From Caulobacteraceae bacterium (GTDB lineage: Bacteria > Pseudomonadota > Alphaproteobacteria > Caulobacterales > Caulobacteraceae), in contig DAIDGR010000017.1 of the NCBI GenBank assembly GCA_027452265.1, positions 1 to 64,000 of the forward strand: a stretch of DNA of 64,000 bases. Reading direction: 5' to 3'. This document shows, piece after piece, positions 52,658-62,442 of the stretch. The notes under the pieces were generated by a model. The model saw nothing but the letters and a program-made list of their open reading frames with translations, was not told the origin of the DNA and searched no databases. Every line of letters begins with the position of its first letter. Position 1 is the stretch's first letter. The position numbers and the translations under genes were made by a program.

Positions 52658-54208
52658 TCAGGCGTCCGCCAGCGTCCGCTCCCGCCCCTGAAGCTGACCT
52701 GAGGCCTGCGCCTGCGATCGGCGAGCCGATGGCTTGCGCGGCGGGTCGCCCCGTTCGGCATGCGAGAAGCGCAGGACCCCGTCCTCGATCCTCCCAAAGC
52801 GGAAGGCCAGGAGGTCGAGAAGGTAGTTCTGATAGACCCGCCAGGGCGCCTTCGTCCCCTGCCGGGGAAGCCGGCCGAGGGCGCGCTGCACATAGCCCGA
52901 GGTGAAGTCGAGCCAGGGGGTCGGCTCGATGGGGCCGTCCGCCACCGGGGTGCAGACCTGGTAGCCGCGCGCCGCCATATGGTTCAGCAGACGGCAGAGA
53001 AAGGCTGAGGTCAGGTCCGCCTTCAAGGTCCAGGAGGCATTGGTGTAGCCGAAGCTGGAGGCCAGATTGGGGACCCCGCTGTACATCATGCCCTTATAGC
53101 TGAAGGCGTCGGGGAACGAGACCGGCGCCCCGTCCACCCGCGCTTCGAGCCCGCTCATCAGTTGCAGCTCCAGGCCCGTCGCGGTGACGATGATGTCGGC
53201 CTCCAGAGACTTGCCCGAAGCCAGCTCGATCCCGGTGGGCGTGAACCGCGCGATCTGGTCGGTGACCACCTGGGCGCGACCGGACTTGAGGGCGGTGAAG
53301 AGATCCCCGTCGGGAACCAGGCACAGCCTCTGGTCCCAGGGGTTGTAGTGAGGCGTGAAGTGGGTTTCGACGTCGAAGTCCTCGCCCAGCTGACGCCGCA
53401 CTATGTCGATCAGGGCGGCCTTGGTCTGGTCCGGCCTGCGCCGGGCCAGGCGGAAGAAATAGAGGCCGAACAGGACGTTGCGCCAGCGGATCAGCTGATA
53501 GGCCAGGGTCGCGGGCAGGAGCGCGCGCAGACGGTTGGCCAGGGCGTCCTCCGCCGGCCGCGAGACGACATAGGTGGGTGAGCGCTGCAGCATGGTCACC
53601 TGGGCCGCGGTCTTGGCCAGCTCCGGGACCAGGGTCACCGCCGTCGCGCCGCTGCCGATGACGACGACCTTCTTTCCGGCGTGGTCCAGATCCTCGGGCC
53701 AGAACTGCGGATGGACGATCCGGCCGCGGAACGTCTCCTCGTCGGCGAAGCGCGGCCGGTGGCCCCGGCCGTAGTCGTAATAGCCCGCGCACATGTGCAG
53801 GAAGCCGCAACTGATCTGGCGCACCTCGCCCGCCTCGCTCTCCTCATACTCCACCACCCAGCGCGCCTCGGCGCTTTGCCAGTCGGCGCGGCGGACCCGG
53901 CGGCGGTAGCGAATGTGCGGCGCGAGGCCGTGCTCAGCCACCGTCTCGCGGAGATAGGCAAGGATCGACGGCCCATCGGCGATCGCCTTGGGCGAGCGCC
54001 AGGGCCGGAAGCTGAAGCCCAGCGTATACATGTCTGAATCGGAGCGGATGCCGGGATAGCGGAACAGGTCCCAGGTCCCGCCCAGATCGGGCCGGGCCTC
54101 GAAGATGGCGAAGCTTCTGTTGGGGCAGCGGGTCTTGAGATGATATCCCGCACCGATGCCGGAAATTCCCGCCCCGACGACAAGGACGTCGACGTGCTCC
54201 ATGTGCAT
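52658..54208 (-). CDS. Flavin-containing / Baeyer-Villiger-type monooxygenase
   Basis: A 516-residue NADPH-dependent flavoprotein. The FAD GxGxxG motif is VVGAGISGIGAGYH near residue 10, the NADPH one VVIGSGATAVTLVP. Between them lies FRGRIVHPQFWP, matching the Baeyer-Villiger fingerprint FxGxxxHxxxW(P/D). It also has GTWDLFRYPGIRSDSDMYTLGFSF and ATGLEL. Such enzymes oxygenate ketones, including alicyclic and aromatic ones. AGGGAGG before 54208 sets the start; an ATG at 54202 is possible. Divergent from rsmI. Confidence 0.88.
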   Translation of the reverse strand: MHMEHVDVLVVGAGISGIGAGYHLKTRCPNRSFAIFEARPDLGGTWDLFRYPGIRSDSDMYTLGFSFRPWRSPKAIADGPSILAYLRETVAEHGLAPHIRYRRRVRRADWQSAEARWVVEYEESEAGEVRQISCGFLHMCAGYYDYGRGHRPRFADEETFRGRIVHPQFWPEDLDHAGKKVVVIGSGATAVTLVPELAKTAAQVTMLQRSPTYVVSRPAEDALANRLRALLPATLAYQLIRWRNVLFGLYFFRLARRRPDQTKAALIDIVRRQLGEDFDVETHFTPHYNPWDQRLCLVPDGDLFTALKSGRAQVVTDQIARFTPTGIELASGKSLEADIIVTATGLELQLMSGLEARVDGAPVSFPDAFSYKGMMYSGVPNLASSFGYTNASWTLKADLTSAFLCRLLNHMAARGYQVCTPVADGPIEPTPWLDFTSGYVQRALGRLPRQGTKAPWRVYQNYLLDLLAFRFGRIEDGVLRFSHAERGDPPRKPSARRSQAQASGQLQGRERTLADA

Positions 54209-54280
54209 CGCGCCTCCCTGGATCTGGCGCGGCGCAGGACGCCAGGGTCCGGCCGCGCGGTCAAGCCGGCAGAGCCTGCC

Positions 54281-55156
54281 GTGAACGCCCCAGCCCCTCC
54301 GCCCGCCGCGCCGCTGGCGCCCGGTCTCTATCTCGTGGCCACACCCATCGGCCACCTGCGCGACATCACCTTGCGCGCGCTCGATGTGCTGGGCGGCGTC
54401 GACCTCGTCCTCTGTGAGGATACGCGCATGGGCGCCAAGCTGCTCTCGGCCCACGGGCTGAAGGCCAGGCTCGAGCGGTATGACGAGCACGCCGCCGCCC
54501 GGGCGCGCCCGGAGATTCTGCGCCGCCTGAGCGAAGGTCAGAGGATCGCCCTGACCTCCGACGCCGGCACGCCCCTGGTGTCCGATCCCGGCTATCGGCT
54601 GGTGCGGGAGGCGGCGGCCCTGGGAGTCGCGATCTATCCGGTGCCGGGGCCGTCCGCCCTCCTGGCCGCCCTGACCGTATCGGGCCTGCCCAGCGACCGC
54701 TTCCTGTTCGCGGGCTTCACGCCGCCCCGCTCGGCCGCACGCCGACGGGTCCTCGAAGAGCTGGCGACGGTTCCCGCCTCGCTGATCTTTTTCGAGACCG
54801 GGCCGCGCCTGGCGGCATGCCTGGCGGATATGGCCGCCGTGTTCGGCCCGCGCGAGGCGGCCGTGGCGCGAGAACTGACCAAGCTGCATGAGACCGTCCT
54901 GCGCGGCCGTCTCGATGACCTGGCCCAGGATCCGCTCTGCCAGACGCCCAAGGGCGAAATCGTGGTGGTGGTCGGCCCGCCTCTCGACGTGGCGCCCCTT
55001 TCCCTGGCCGAGGCGGACGCGGCGCTCATCGAGGCGACGGCCAGGCTTGGCCCCTCCGCGGCCGCGGCGGAGGTGGCCCGGGCGACGGGTCTTGGCCGCC
55101 GCGACCTCTATGCCCGCGCCCTGGCGCTCAGGTCCGCCGGCGAGTCCAAGCGATGA
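54281..55156 (+). CDS. rsmI: 16S rRNA 2'-O-ribose C1402 methyltransferase RsmI
   Basis: Methylates C1402 in the ribosomal decoding centre. Core motifs: GLYLVATPIGHLRDITLRALD, LCEDTRMGAKLL, ALTSDAGTPLVSDPGYRLV, PVPGPSALLAALTVSGLPSDRFLF and TPKGEIVVVVG. I use a GTG at 54281, giving 291 residues, because the longer frame runs through the divergent monooxygenase start and this fits the family length. No ideal ribosome binding site is seen. Its stop overlaps yraN in ATGA. Confidence 0.9.
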   Translation: MNAPAPPPAAPLAPGLYLVATPIGHLRDITLRALDVLGGVDLVLCEDTRMGAKLLSAHGLKARLERYDEHAAARARPEILRRLSEGQRIALTSDAGTPLVSDPGYRLVREAAALGVAIYPVPGPSALLAALTVSGLPSDRFLFAGFTPPRSAARRRVLEELATVPASLIFFETGPRLAACLADMAAVFGPREAAVARELTKLHETVLRGRLDDLAQDPLCQTPKGEIVVVVGPPLDVAPLSLAEADAALIEATARLGPSAAAAEVARATGLGRRDLYARALALRSAGESKR

Positions 55157-55557
55157 TCCGCCCCGGCGTCCGTTCCGCGGGGCGCGCGCCGGATCGGCAG
55201 ACGCGCGGCGGCCGCGCCCGGCGAGAGGGACGACGGGCGGAATGGTGGTGCGCCCTCTGGCTGATGCTCCGGGGGTATCGTCTGCTCGGCTTTCGCCTGA
55301 AGACGCCCCAGGCGGAGATCGACATCCTCGCCCTGCGCGACGGGGTCGTGGCGGTGATCGAGGTCAAGCGGCGGCGCACCCTGGGCGAAGCCTTGGAGGC
55401 GGTCGGCGCGGCGCAGAGACGCCGTCTGATCGCCGCCGCCGGGGGCCTGGCCGCCCGCCGACCAGACCTGGCCGCCGCGCCGGTGCGCCTGGACCTCATC
55501 GCCCTCGCGCCCGGACGCCTTCCCCGCCATATACCTGACGCGTGGCGCGACGCCTGA
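55153..55557 (+). CDS. yraN: YraN family (UPF0102) nuclease-fold protein
   Basis: A 134-residue protein of the restriction-endonuclease-like UPF0102 family. It has [47 protein letters not shown], containing the nuclease triad E...D(I/L)...E-V-K. It starts at the RsmI stop (ATGA overlap), a conserved arrangement. Function in vivo unknown. Length is normal. Confidence 0.9.
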   Translation: MIRPGVRSAGRAPDRQTRGGRARREGRRAEWWCALWLMLRGYRLLGFRLKTPQAEIDILALRDGVVAVIEVKRRRTLGEALEAVGAAQRRRLIAAAGGLAARRPDLAAAPVRLDLIALAPGRLPRHIPDAWRDA

Positions 55558-55606
55558 CGGCGCCTCCCGCCTCGCTCTTCGTCGGACGCTCCAGAAAAGG
55601 CCCGCC

Positions 55607-56554
55607 ATGTCGCTCCAGGTCGCCGTGCAAATGGATCCCATCACCGGGATCAATATCGACACCGACACCACCTTCTTTCTGATGTGCGAGGCCCAGGCGC
55701 GCGGTCATGCCCTCTTCGTCTATGCGCCCCAGGCCCTGGCCCTGGAGGATGGCCAGGCCTATGCGCGGGGCCGCAGCGCCGTTCTGCGGGAGGTCAAGGG
55801 CGACCATGTCACCCTCGGGCCGGAAGAGATCCGGCCTCTGGCGGAGATGGACGTCGTCCTCATGCGGCAGGACCCGCCCTTCGACATGGCCTACATCACC
55901 GCCGCCCACATTCTCGAGCGGGTCCATCCCCGGACCCTGGTGGTCAACAATCCCGCCGAGGTGCGCAACGCGCCGGAAAAGATCTTCGCGACAGACTTTC
56001 CCGGCCTGCAGCCGCCGACCCTGATCACCGCCGATGTGGAGGCGATCCACGCCTTCCGGGCGCGACATGGCGACATGGTGCTCAAGCCGCTCTATGGCGG
56101 CGCCGGCTCGGGCGTGGTGCGCCTCAAGCCTGATGATCCCAATCTCGACGCGCTGCTGGAGCTGCACGCCCTGGTCGGCCGCGAACCGGTCATCGCCCAA
56201 AAGTTCATCCCGGCTGTCTCGGCCGGAGACAAGCGCATCCTCTTGGTGGACGGGGCGCCGGTGGGGGCGATCAACCGCATTCCAGGCGCGGGGCAGGTGC
56301 GCTCCAACCTCGCCCGGGGAGGTCGGGCCGAGCCCGTGGGCCTCACCGCGCGGGATGAGGAGATCTGCGCCATGATCGGCCCCGAGCTTCGGCGACGCGG
56401 CCTGATGTTCGTCGGGATCGACGTGATCGGCGACTACCTCACCGAGATCAACGTGACCTCGCCCACCGGCGCGCGCCAGCTCAAGCGCTTCGGCGGCGCT
56501 GACGCCGCGACGGTGCTGTGGGATCGGATCGAGGCCATTCGCCGCGGCCCCTGA
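55607..56554 (+). CDS. gshB: Glutathione synthase
   Basis: Joins gamma-glutamylcysteine and glycine, using ATP. The 315-residue ATP-grasp protein starts [25 protein letters not shown], then [72 protein letters not shown] and the C-terminal [19 protein letters not shown] with metal-binding Glu/Asn. Same direction as rsmI-yraN, 49 bp after yraN. Confidence 0.96.
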   Translation: MSLQVAVQMDPITGINIDTDTTFFLMCEAQARGHALFVYAPQALALEDGQAYARGRSAVLREVKGDHVTLGPEEIRPLAEMDVVLMRQDPPFDMAYITAAHILERVHPRTLVVNNPAEVRNAPEKIFATDFPGLQPPTLITADVEAIHAFRARHGDMVLKPLYGGAGSGVVRLKPDDPNLDALLELHALVGREPVIAQKFIPAVSAGDKRILLVDGAPVGAINRIPGAGQVRSNLARGGRAEPVGLTARDEEICAMIGPELRRRGLMFVGIDVIGDYLTEINVTSPTGARQLKRFGGADAATVLWDRIEAIRRGP

Positions 56555-56648
56555 CGCCATAGGTTCCGTCTTTGTTCTTGATCTTGGCCGCGCTGCGCCG
56601 CACTCTGTCGCGCGGTTCGGAAGGCCGGGGTTTGCGAGGGGGACGGGC

Positions 56649-58298
56649 GTGGCGGCGCGGGTGACAAGTCTGGCCTTCGAGGGGGTCGAGGCCCGGCGGG
56701 TCGAGGTGGAGGTGCAGCGCGTCCCCGCGGGCCAGTCGGCCTTCGTTGTGGTCGGCCTGCCGGACAAGGCCGTGGGCGAGGCGCGCGAGCGGGTCCGCGC
56801 CGCCTTCGCGGGCCTGGGTCTTGCCCTGCCGGTGGGGCGTCTGGTGGCCAATCTTGCGCCGGCGGACCTGCCCAAGGAGGGCAACCATTTCGACCTGCCC
56901 ATCGCGCTCGCCCTTCTCTGCGCCATCGGCGTCATCGCCCAGGACAGCCTCGAAGGCTGGGCGGCCATGGGCGAGCTCAAGCTTGATGGGGGAATCGCGC
57001 CTGTGGCCGGCGCCCTACCGGCGGCCATGGCGGCGGGAGCGCTGGGCCTGGGTCTCATCTGCCCCGAAGCCTGCGGACCGGAGGCGGCCTGGGCCGGAGA
57101 CGTCAAGATTCTCGCCCCGCGCTCGCTGGTGGCGATCGTCAATCACTTCAAGGGCAGCCAGCCCCTCTCCGCCCCTGCGCCAGGCCCCCTTCTGGAGGCG
57201 ACCGAGCTCGCCGACCTGCGTGACGTGAAGGGCCAGGAAAACGCCAAACGCGCCCTGGAGATCGCCGCCGCGGGCGGACACAACCTGCTCTATGTGGGCC
57301 CGCCCGGGTCGGGAAAATCGATGCTGGCCCAGCGCCTGCCGGGTCTGTTGCCGCCCATGAGCCCCGCCGAGGTGTTGGAGACATCCCTGGTCCACTCCAT
57401 GGCGGGCCTGATCGCCCGAGGGGCCCTGACCCGGGCGCGACCCTTCCGCGCGCCGCACCACTCGGCCAGCATGGCCGCCCTGACCGGCGGCGGAAGCCGG
57501 GCCCGGCCGGGCGAGGTGTCCCTGGCGCACAATGGCGTGCTGTTCCTCGACGAATTGCCGGAGTTCGCACCCCAGGCCCTCGACGCGCTGCGTCAGCCGC
57601 TCGAGACCGGCGAGGTGGTGGTGGCCCGGGCCAATGCCCATGTGCGCTATCCGGCCCAGACCCAGCTTGTCGCGGCCATGAATCCCTGCCGCTGCGGCCA
57701 TGGCGGGGCCGGACGGGGCGCCTGCGGTCGCGCGCCGCGCTGCCAGCAGACCTATCAGGGGCGAATTTCAGGTCCGCTGCTCGATCGGATCGATCTGGCC
57801 GTGGATGTGCCCGCGGTGACGCCTGCGGATCTTGCCTTGCCGCCGCCGGCCGAGGGCTCCGCCGAAGTGGCCGCCCGGGTGGCCGCCGCCCGCGACCTGG
57901 CGGCGGATCGCGCCGCGCGCGGGGGCGAGGGGACGGCGGCCCTCAACGCCCGCGCCCAGGGCGTCTGGCTCGAGACCATCGCCGCCCTCGACCCTCCGGC
58001 CCAGGCGCTTCTCACGCGGGCCGCCGAGGTGCAGGGCCTCACCGCCCGGGGCTGGACCCGCACCCTGCGCCTGGCCCGGACCATCGCCGATCTGGAGGGC
58101 TCGGAGACCGTGCGCCGGGTCCATGTGGCCGAGGCCCTGGTCTATCGGCGCGCCGCTCCCGGCCCCGAGCCGGAGCGGGGTCTCGCCGCGCCGGGCGCCT
58201 CGCCGCGCCGGCCGCTGTTTCGCCTGGGCGCAAGGGCCGGCGCAAGGGCCGGCGCGGGGCCGGACGCGGAGGCCGGGACGGAGGCGGGCGGGCCTTGA
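56649..58298 (+). CDS. YifB/ComM family Mg-chelatase-like AAA+ ATPase
   Basis: A 549-residue AAA+ protein; ComM relatives act as branch-migration helicases in transformation. It has a Lon-protease-like N-terminal domain (VTSLAFEGVEARRVEVEVQRV, then NLAPADLPKEGNHFDLPIALAL), Walker A YVGPPGSGKSMLAQRLPGLLP near residue 215, Walker B VLFLDELPEFA and a zinc-like cluster MNPCRCGHGGAGRGACGRAPRC. The C-terminal domain is normal with an extra Gly/Ala-rich tail of about 40 residues. Starts with GTG; its stop overlaps the dinB TTG start. Confidence 0.92.
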   Translation: MAARVTSLAFEGVEARRVEVEVQRVPAGQSAFVVVGLPDKAVGEARERVRAAFAGLGLALPVGRLVANLAPADLPKEGNHFDLPIALALLCAIGVIAQDSLEGWAAMGELKLDGGIAPVAGALPAAMAAGALGLGLICPEACGPEAAWAGDVKILAPRSLVAIVNHFKGSQPLSAPAPGPLLEATELADLRDVKGQENAKRALEIAAAGGHNLLYVGPPGSGKSMLAQRLPGLLPPMSPAEVLETSLVHSMAGLIARGALTRARPFRAPHHSASMAALTGGGSRARPGEVSLAHNGVLFLDELPEFAPQALDALRQPLETGEVVVARANAHVRYPAQTQLVAAMNPCRCGHGGAGRGACGRAPRCQQTYQGRISGPLLDRIDLAVDVPAVTPADLALPPPAEGSAEVAARVAAARDLAADRAARGGEGTAALNARAQGVWLETIAALDPPAQALLTRAAEVQGLTARGWTRTLRLARTIADLEGSETVRRVHVAEALVYRRAAPGPEPERGLAAPGASPRRPLFRLGARAGARAGAGPDAEAGTEAGGP

Positions 58299-59440
58299 GC
58301 GAGCCGGCCGCGGGCGTGGGGCTGGAGGAGGCGGCCGCCGCCTTCGTGGCCGCGCCGCCGCCGGCGCATCGGCGCAAGATCATCCATGTGGACATGGACG
58401 CGTTCTACGCGTCGGTGGAGCAACGCGACGATCCGGCCCTACGCGGCGTCCCCGTGGCGGTCGGGCACGGCGCCGCGCGCGGCGTGGTGGCGGCGGCGAG
58501 CTATGAGGCCCGGACCTTCGGCGTGCGCTCGGCCATGCCCTCGACCACGGCCTTGCGCCTCTGCCCGCATCTGATCTTCGTGCGGCCGCGCTTCGAGGTC
58601 TATCGCGCCGTCTCGCGGCACATCCACGCGATCTTCGCCCGCTACACCGACCTCATCGAGCCCCTGTCCCTGGACGAGGCCTATCTCGACGTGACCGCCA
58701 ATCGCGCCCGGCTCGCCTCCGCCAGCGACACGGCCCGCGAGATCCGTGCGCGCATCCTGGAGGCGACTGGCCTGACGGCCTCGGCGGGCGTGTCGTACAA
58801 CAAGCTCCTGGCCAAGCTTGCCTCGGACATGCGCAAGCCCAATGGCCAGTATGTCATCCCGCCTGAGATGGGCGCGGCCTTTGTCGCCAGCCTACCCGTG
58901 GAGCGCCTTCCGGGGGTCGGCCCGGTCACGGCGGCCAAGATGCGGAGCCTGGGACTGGTCACCGGCGCGGATCTCAGGGACGCGGACGCGGCCTGGCTCG
59001 CCGCTCGCTTTGGCAAGATGGGCGCGGCCTTCCACCGTATGGCGCGCGGCGAGGACGACCGGCCCGTGCGGCCGGATCGCGAACGCAAATCGGCCGGCTC
59101 GGAGACCACCCTCTCCACCGACCTGACCGCGCCGGACGAGATCGCGACGGCGGTGATGACGATGGCGGCCGACGTCTGGGCGTGGCGCGACAAGCACGCG
59201 GCTCTGGCCCGCACGGTGACGGTGAAGCTCAAATATGCCGACTTCCGCATCGTCACGCGCAGCCGCACATTCGCTGCGCCGGTCACCGATCGCGGAGCGT
59301 TCGAGGCGGCCTGCCGCGAGCTGGTCGGCCGGCTGATGCCGCCGGAGCGGCCTGTGCGGCTGGTGGGCGTCTCGCTGCACGGCTTTCTGGACGCGCCCGA
59401 GGCGACGGCGTCCGCCCCGCAGCTCGCCCTGCCCTTTTAG
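58295..59440 (+). CDS. dinB: DNA polymerase IV
   Basis: A Y-family translesion polymerase of 381 residues. Motifs: IIHVDMDAFYASVEQRDDP (metal Asp), GVVAAASYEARTFGVRSAMP, EPLSLDEAYLDVT (metal Asp/Glu), SAGVSYNKLLAKLASDMRKPNGQ, LPGVGPVTAAKM and a C-terminal little-finger domain ending PQLALPF (a beta-clamp-binding motif). The frame begins at a TTG overlapping yifB by 4 bp; an ATG-free N-terminal 28 residues before IIHVDMD are possibly not translated. Confidence 0.95.
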   Translation: MSEPAAGVGLEEAAAAFVAAPPPAHRRKIIHVDMDAFYASVEQRDDPALRGVPVAVGHGAARGVVAAASYEARTFGVRSAMPSTTALRLCPHLIFVRPRFEVYRAVSRHIHAIFARYTDLIEPLSLDEAYLDVTANRARLASASDTAREIRARILEATGLTASAGVSYNKLLAKLASDMRKPNGQYVIPPEMGAAFVASLPVERLPGVGPVTAAKMRSLGLVTGADLRDADAAWLAARFGKMGAAFHRMARGEDDRPVRPDRERKSAGSETTLSTDLTAPDEIATAVMTMAADVWAWRDKHAALARTVTVKLKYADFRIVTRSRTFAAPVTDRGAFEAACRELVGRLMPPERPVRLVGVSLHGFLDAPEATASAPQLALPF

Positions 59441-60462
59441 GCGCCCTTCAGGGCCGCCACCAGGGTCGCCACCTGATCCGGCGTCGCCTGGGGGGTGATG
59501 CCGTGGCCGAGATTGAAGATGTGTGGCGAGCCCGCGAAGCTGTCTTTCACCCGCCGCACCTCCCGCACCAGGGTCTCGCCGCCGGCGATCACCGCCTGCG
59601 GGTCGAGATTGCCTTGCAGGGGCATGCCCTGCGGCGCCTCTCGGCGAGCGAAGGCGGCGGGCGTCTGGGTGTCCACGCCGACAGCCGTGACGCCCGTCTC
59701 CCGGGCGTAGCGGCCGAACAGGGCGCCCGCCCCGCGCGGAAAGCCGATGATCGGCGCCTCCACGCCCAGAGCCCGCAGCCGGGCCACGAGGGCCTTGGTG
59801 GGGTTGAGGATGGCGGTTTCGAAGAGGGGTTCAGGCAGACCCTCGGACCAGCTTTCGAAGATCTGCACGCAGTCCGCCCCCGCCCGAACCTGAGCCGCCA
59901 GATGCTGGGCCGAGGCCTCCACCAGCACCTCCAGCAAGATGGCAAGATCGGCTGGACGTTGATAGGCGAAGCGGCGGCAGCGATCCTTGTCGCCGCCCTC
60001 GCCCTGGATCAGATAGGTGGCGACCGTCCAGGGCCCGCCGGCGAAGCCGATCAGGGTCAGATGAGGCGCCAGGGTCTGACGCAGCCGCGCCACCGTCTCA
60101 TAGACCGGGGCCAGATGGCGCAACGCCTGCTCGGGATCGGCGAAGGCCGGAAGGGGCGCGTCGAGAAGCGGCTCCAGCCGCGGACCCTCGCCCGCGACGA
60201 ACCAGACCTTGCGGCCCAGGGCGTCGGGCACCACCAGAATGTCCGAGAACAGGATGGCCGCGTCGAGATCGAAGCGCCGCAAGGGCTGAAGCACGGCCTC
60301 AACCGCCAGGTCCGGCGAATAGCAGAAATCCATGAAGTCCTTGGCCCGGGCGCGAAGCTCCAGATACTCGGGGAGGTAGCGCCCCGCCTGACGCATGATC
60401 CACACCGGCGGCGGGTCGAGCCGCTCGCCCGACAACACGCGCATCAGCGCTTTTTCCGCCAT
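59437..60462 (-). CDS. hemE: Uroporphyrinogen decarboxylase
   Basis: Converts uroporphyrinogen III to coproporphyrinogen III in heme synthesis. The 341-residue protein from 60462 has PPPVWIMRQAGRYLPEYLELR (signature 1), DAAILFSDILVVPDALG, GFAGGPWTVATYLI, VQIFESWSEGLP, IIGFPRGAGAL, VGVDTQTP and LQGNLDPQAVIAGGE. Family length is normal. In Caulobacter the chromosome origin lies next to hemE, but here the upstream gene is fbp. The stop shares the four bases TTAG with convergent dinB. Confidence 0.96.
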   Translation of the reverse strand: MAEKALMRVLSGERLDPPPVWIMRQAGRYLPEYLELRARAKDFMDFCYSPDLAVEAVLQPLRRFDLDAAILFSDILVVPDALGRKVWFVAGEGPRLEPLLDAPLPAFADPEQALRHLAPVYETVARLRQTLAPHLTLIGFAGGPWTVATYLIQGEGGDKDRCRRFAYQRPADLAILLEVLVEASAQHLAAQVRAGADCVQIFESWSEGLPEPLFETAILNPTKALVARLRALGVEAPIIGFPRGAGALFGRYARETGVTAVGVDTQTPAAFARREAPQGMPLQGNLDPQAVIAGGETLVREVRRVKDSFAGSPHIFNLGHGITPQATPDQVATLVAALKGA

Positions 60463-60624
60463 TGGCCCCTCACTCCGCAGATCAATATGCCAGCCTAGAC
60501 CGGTGCGGCGGTCCGGGCCAAGGGCCGGGCGTCGCCTGGCCCCTCGCGGTCGACGGGGGTGCGGTGGGCCCGGAAACCGGATATCTTCGCGCCCCCTGGA
60601 TCTGGGTGACGCAAGAGGTCGGGT

Positions 60625-61671
60625 TTGACGACGGATATGAGTGAACTGGCGGACGTCCTGGCGCGCCGCGCCAAGGTTGCGGGCGGGCGGGCGGTCGAGA
60701 CGATCCCGGTGATCCTGGCCTTGGCCGACGCGGCGGCGCGGCTGGCGGCCTTCGTCGCGCAGCCAAGCGCGGACGGATCGCACGGGGCCTATGTCGGGGC
60801 CGCCAACAGCGACGGCGACGCCCAACGCAAACTCGACCTCGTCGCCGAGGAGATCTGCCAGGCCGCCGCCCGCGCCTCTGGCGTGGGACCCTATCTTTCA
60901 GAAGAGACCGAGGCCGCCCTGACCCTCGATCCGGCCGGCGCCCTGGCCATGGCCATCGATCCGCTGGATGGCTCCTCGAATATCGCCGTCAACGGGGTGA
61001 TCGGCACGATTTTCGCCCTCCTTCCGGCGCCGCCCGGGTCCCTGGCGACGCCTGCCCTGGCCTTCGCCCAACCCGGCCACGCCGTCATCGCCTCCGGCTT
61101 TTTCATGTACGGCCCGCAGACCCGCCTCGTGGTCAGTCTTGGCGCGGGGGTGGATATCTTCGCCCTCGACCCGGACACGGGCCGCTTCGTTCTCTTTGAG
61201 TCCGCGGCGACGGTTCCCGCCGGAGGACGCGAATTCGCCATCAATGCCTCCAATGCCCGTCACTGGGCGGCGCCGGTACGGCGCTATATCGACGCCTGTC
61301 TCGAAGGCGCCGACGGTCCCCGGGGCGTGGATTTCAACATGCGCTGGGCCGGCTCCATGGTGGCCGATGTCTATCGCCTGTTGGGCCGCGGCGGTGTGTT
61401 TCTCTATCCGTCCGACGCCCGGAGCAATTACGCTCAAGGGCGCCTACGCCTCGTCTATGAGGCCTTTCCCATGGCGTTCCTGATCGAGCAGGCCGGGGGC
61501 AGGGCGATCGATGGCCATGACCGGATCCTCGATCTCACACCGAGCCGGCCCCATCAGCGCATTCCCCTGATCCTGGGTGAGGCCGAGGAGGTGGAGGTGT
61601 TGCGCCGCTTGCACGCGGACGATCTCGGCGCCCCGTCCGAAGGCCCGGCGTCGCGCCGCGGCGCGGCCTGA
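60625..61671 (+). CDS. fbp: Fructose-1,6-bisphosphatase class 1
   Basis: A gluconeogenic or Calvin-type phosphatase. The 348-residue protein shows [22 protein letters not shown], the class I metal motif [63 protein letters not shown] start at the TTG at 60625, which has AGAGG at good spacing; an ATG at 60637 is nearly as likely and removes four residues. rpe follows after 4 bp, so the two are co-transcribed. Confidence 0.92.
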   Translation: MTTDMSELADVLARRAKVAGGRAVETIPVILALADAAARLAAFVAQPSADGSHGAYVGAANSDGDAQRKLDLVAEEICQAAARASGVGPYLSEETEAALTLDPAGALAMAIDPLDGSSNIAVNGVIGTIFALLPAPPGSLATPALAFAQPGHAVIASGFFMYGPQTRLVVSLGAGVDIFALDPDTGRFVLFESAATVPAGGREFAINASNARHWAAPVRRYIDACLEGADGPRGVDFNMRWAGSMVADVYRLLGRGGVFLYPSDARSNYAQGRLRLVYEAFPMAFLIEQAGGRAIDGHDRILDLTPSRPHQRIPLILGEAEEVEVLRRLHADDLGAPSEGPASRRGAA

Positions 61672-61675
61672 CCTC

Positions 61676-62380
61676 ATGAGCGGCGCCGGCGTCGTCATCG
61701 CCCCTTCGATCCTCTCGGCGGACTTCGCCCGGCTGGGCGAGGAGGTTCGCGCCGTGGGCCAGGCGGGCGCGGACTGGATCCATGTGGACGTGATGGACGG
61801 GCATTTCGTGCCCAATCTGACGATAGGGCCGGACGTCCTGCGTGCGGTTCGCAAGTGGACGGACAAGCCGATGGACGTGCACCTGATGATCGCGCCCGTG
61901 GACCCCTATCTCGAAGCTTTCGCCAAGGCCGGGGCCGACCTCATTACCGTCCATGTGGAGTCGTCGCCCCACGTGCATCGCACGCTGCAGGCCGTTCGGG
62001 CTCTGGGCAAGCAGGTGGGCGTGACGCTCAATCCGGGCACCCCGGTCTCGGCCCTGGAGCCGATCATCGGTCTGGTGGATCTGGTGCTGGTGATGTCGGT
62101 GAATCCCGGCTTTGGCGGGCAGGCCTTCATTCCCGAGGCGATCGGCCGGGTCGGGGCCATCCGCGCCATGGCCAAGGGGCGAGCGATGCGGATCGAGGTG
62201 GACGGCGGGGTCAGTGCGGACAATGCCGGCCTCCTGTCCGCCGCCGGGGCCGACACCTTCGTCGCCGGCTCGGCCGTGTTCCGGGGCGGCGAGCCCGCCT
62301 ATGCCGGCAATATCGCCGCCATCCGCGCCGCCGCCGTGACGGGCGCGCGCGCCTACGCTCCACCCCTGCCCGACGCCTGA
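61676..62380 (+). CDS. rpe: Ribulose-phosphate 3-epimerase
   Basis: Interconverts ribulose-5-P and xylulose-5-P in the pentose phosphate pathway. The 234-residue TIM barrel has [17 protein letters not shown], the metal site [63 protein letters not shown] and [15 protein letters not shown]. It starts 4 bp after fbp. The pairing is consistent with sugar-phosphate metabolism. Confidence 0.96.
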   Translation: MSGAGVVIAPSILSADFARLGEEVRAVGQAGADWIHVDVMDGHFVPNLTIGPDVLRAVRKWTDKPMDVHLMIAPVDPYLEAFAKAGADLITVHVESSPHVHRTLQAVRALGKQVGVTLNPGTPVSALEPIIGLVDLVLVMSVNPGFGGQAFIPEAIGRVGAIRAMAKGRAMRIEVDGGVSADNAGLLSAAGADTFVAGSAVFRGGEPAYAGNIAAIRAAAVTGARAYAPPLPDA

Positions 62381-62442
62381 GGCGCGAACGCGGCGTGGGA
62401 GCGGTCTTCCCCCGCCCGGTCCGGCCGGGCTAAACGAGGAAG

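Noticed and set aside
54209..54280. Longer N-terminus of rsmI reaching into the monooxygenase gene
   Set aside because: The extra residues have no counterpart in RsmI proteins, and the frame would cross the divergent start; GTG at 54281 fits the family length.
60463..60624. Possible chromosome origin next to hemE, as in Caulobacter
   Set aside because: The gap between hemE and fbp is only 162 bp, GC-rich, and I see no DnaA-box-like or AT-rich cluster. Gene order differs from the known origin region.
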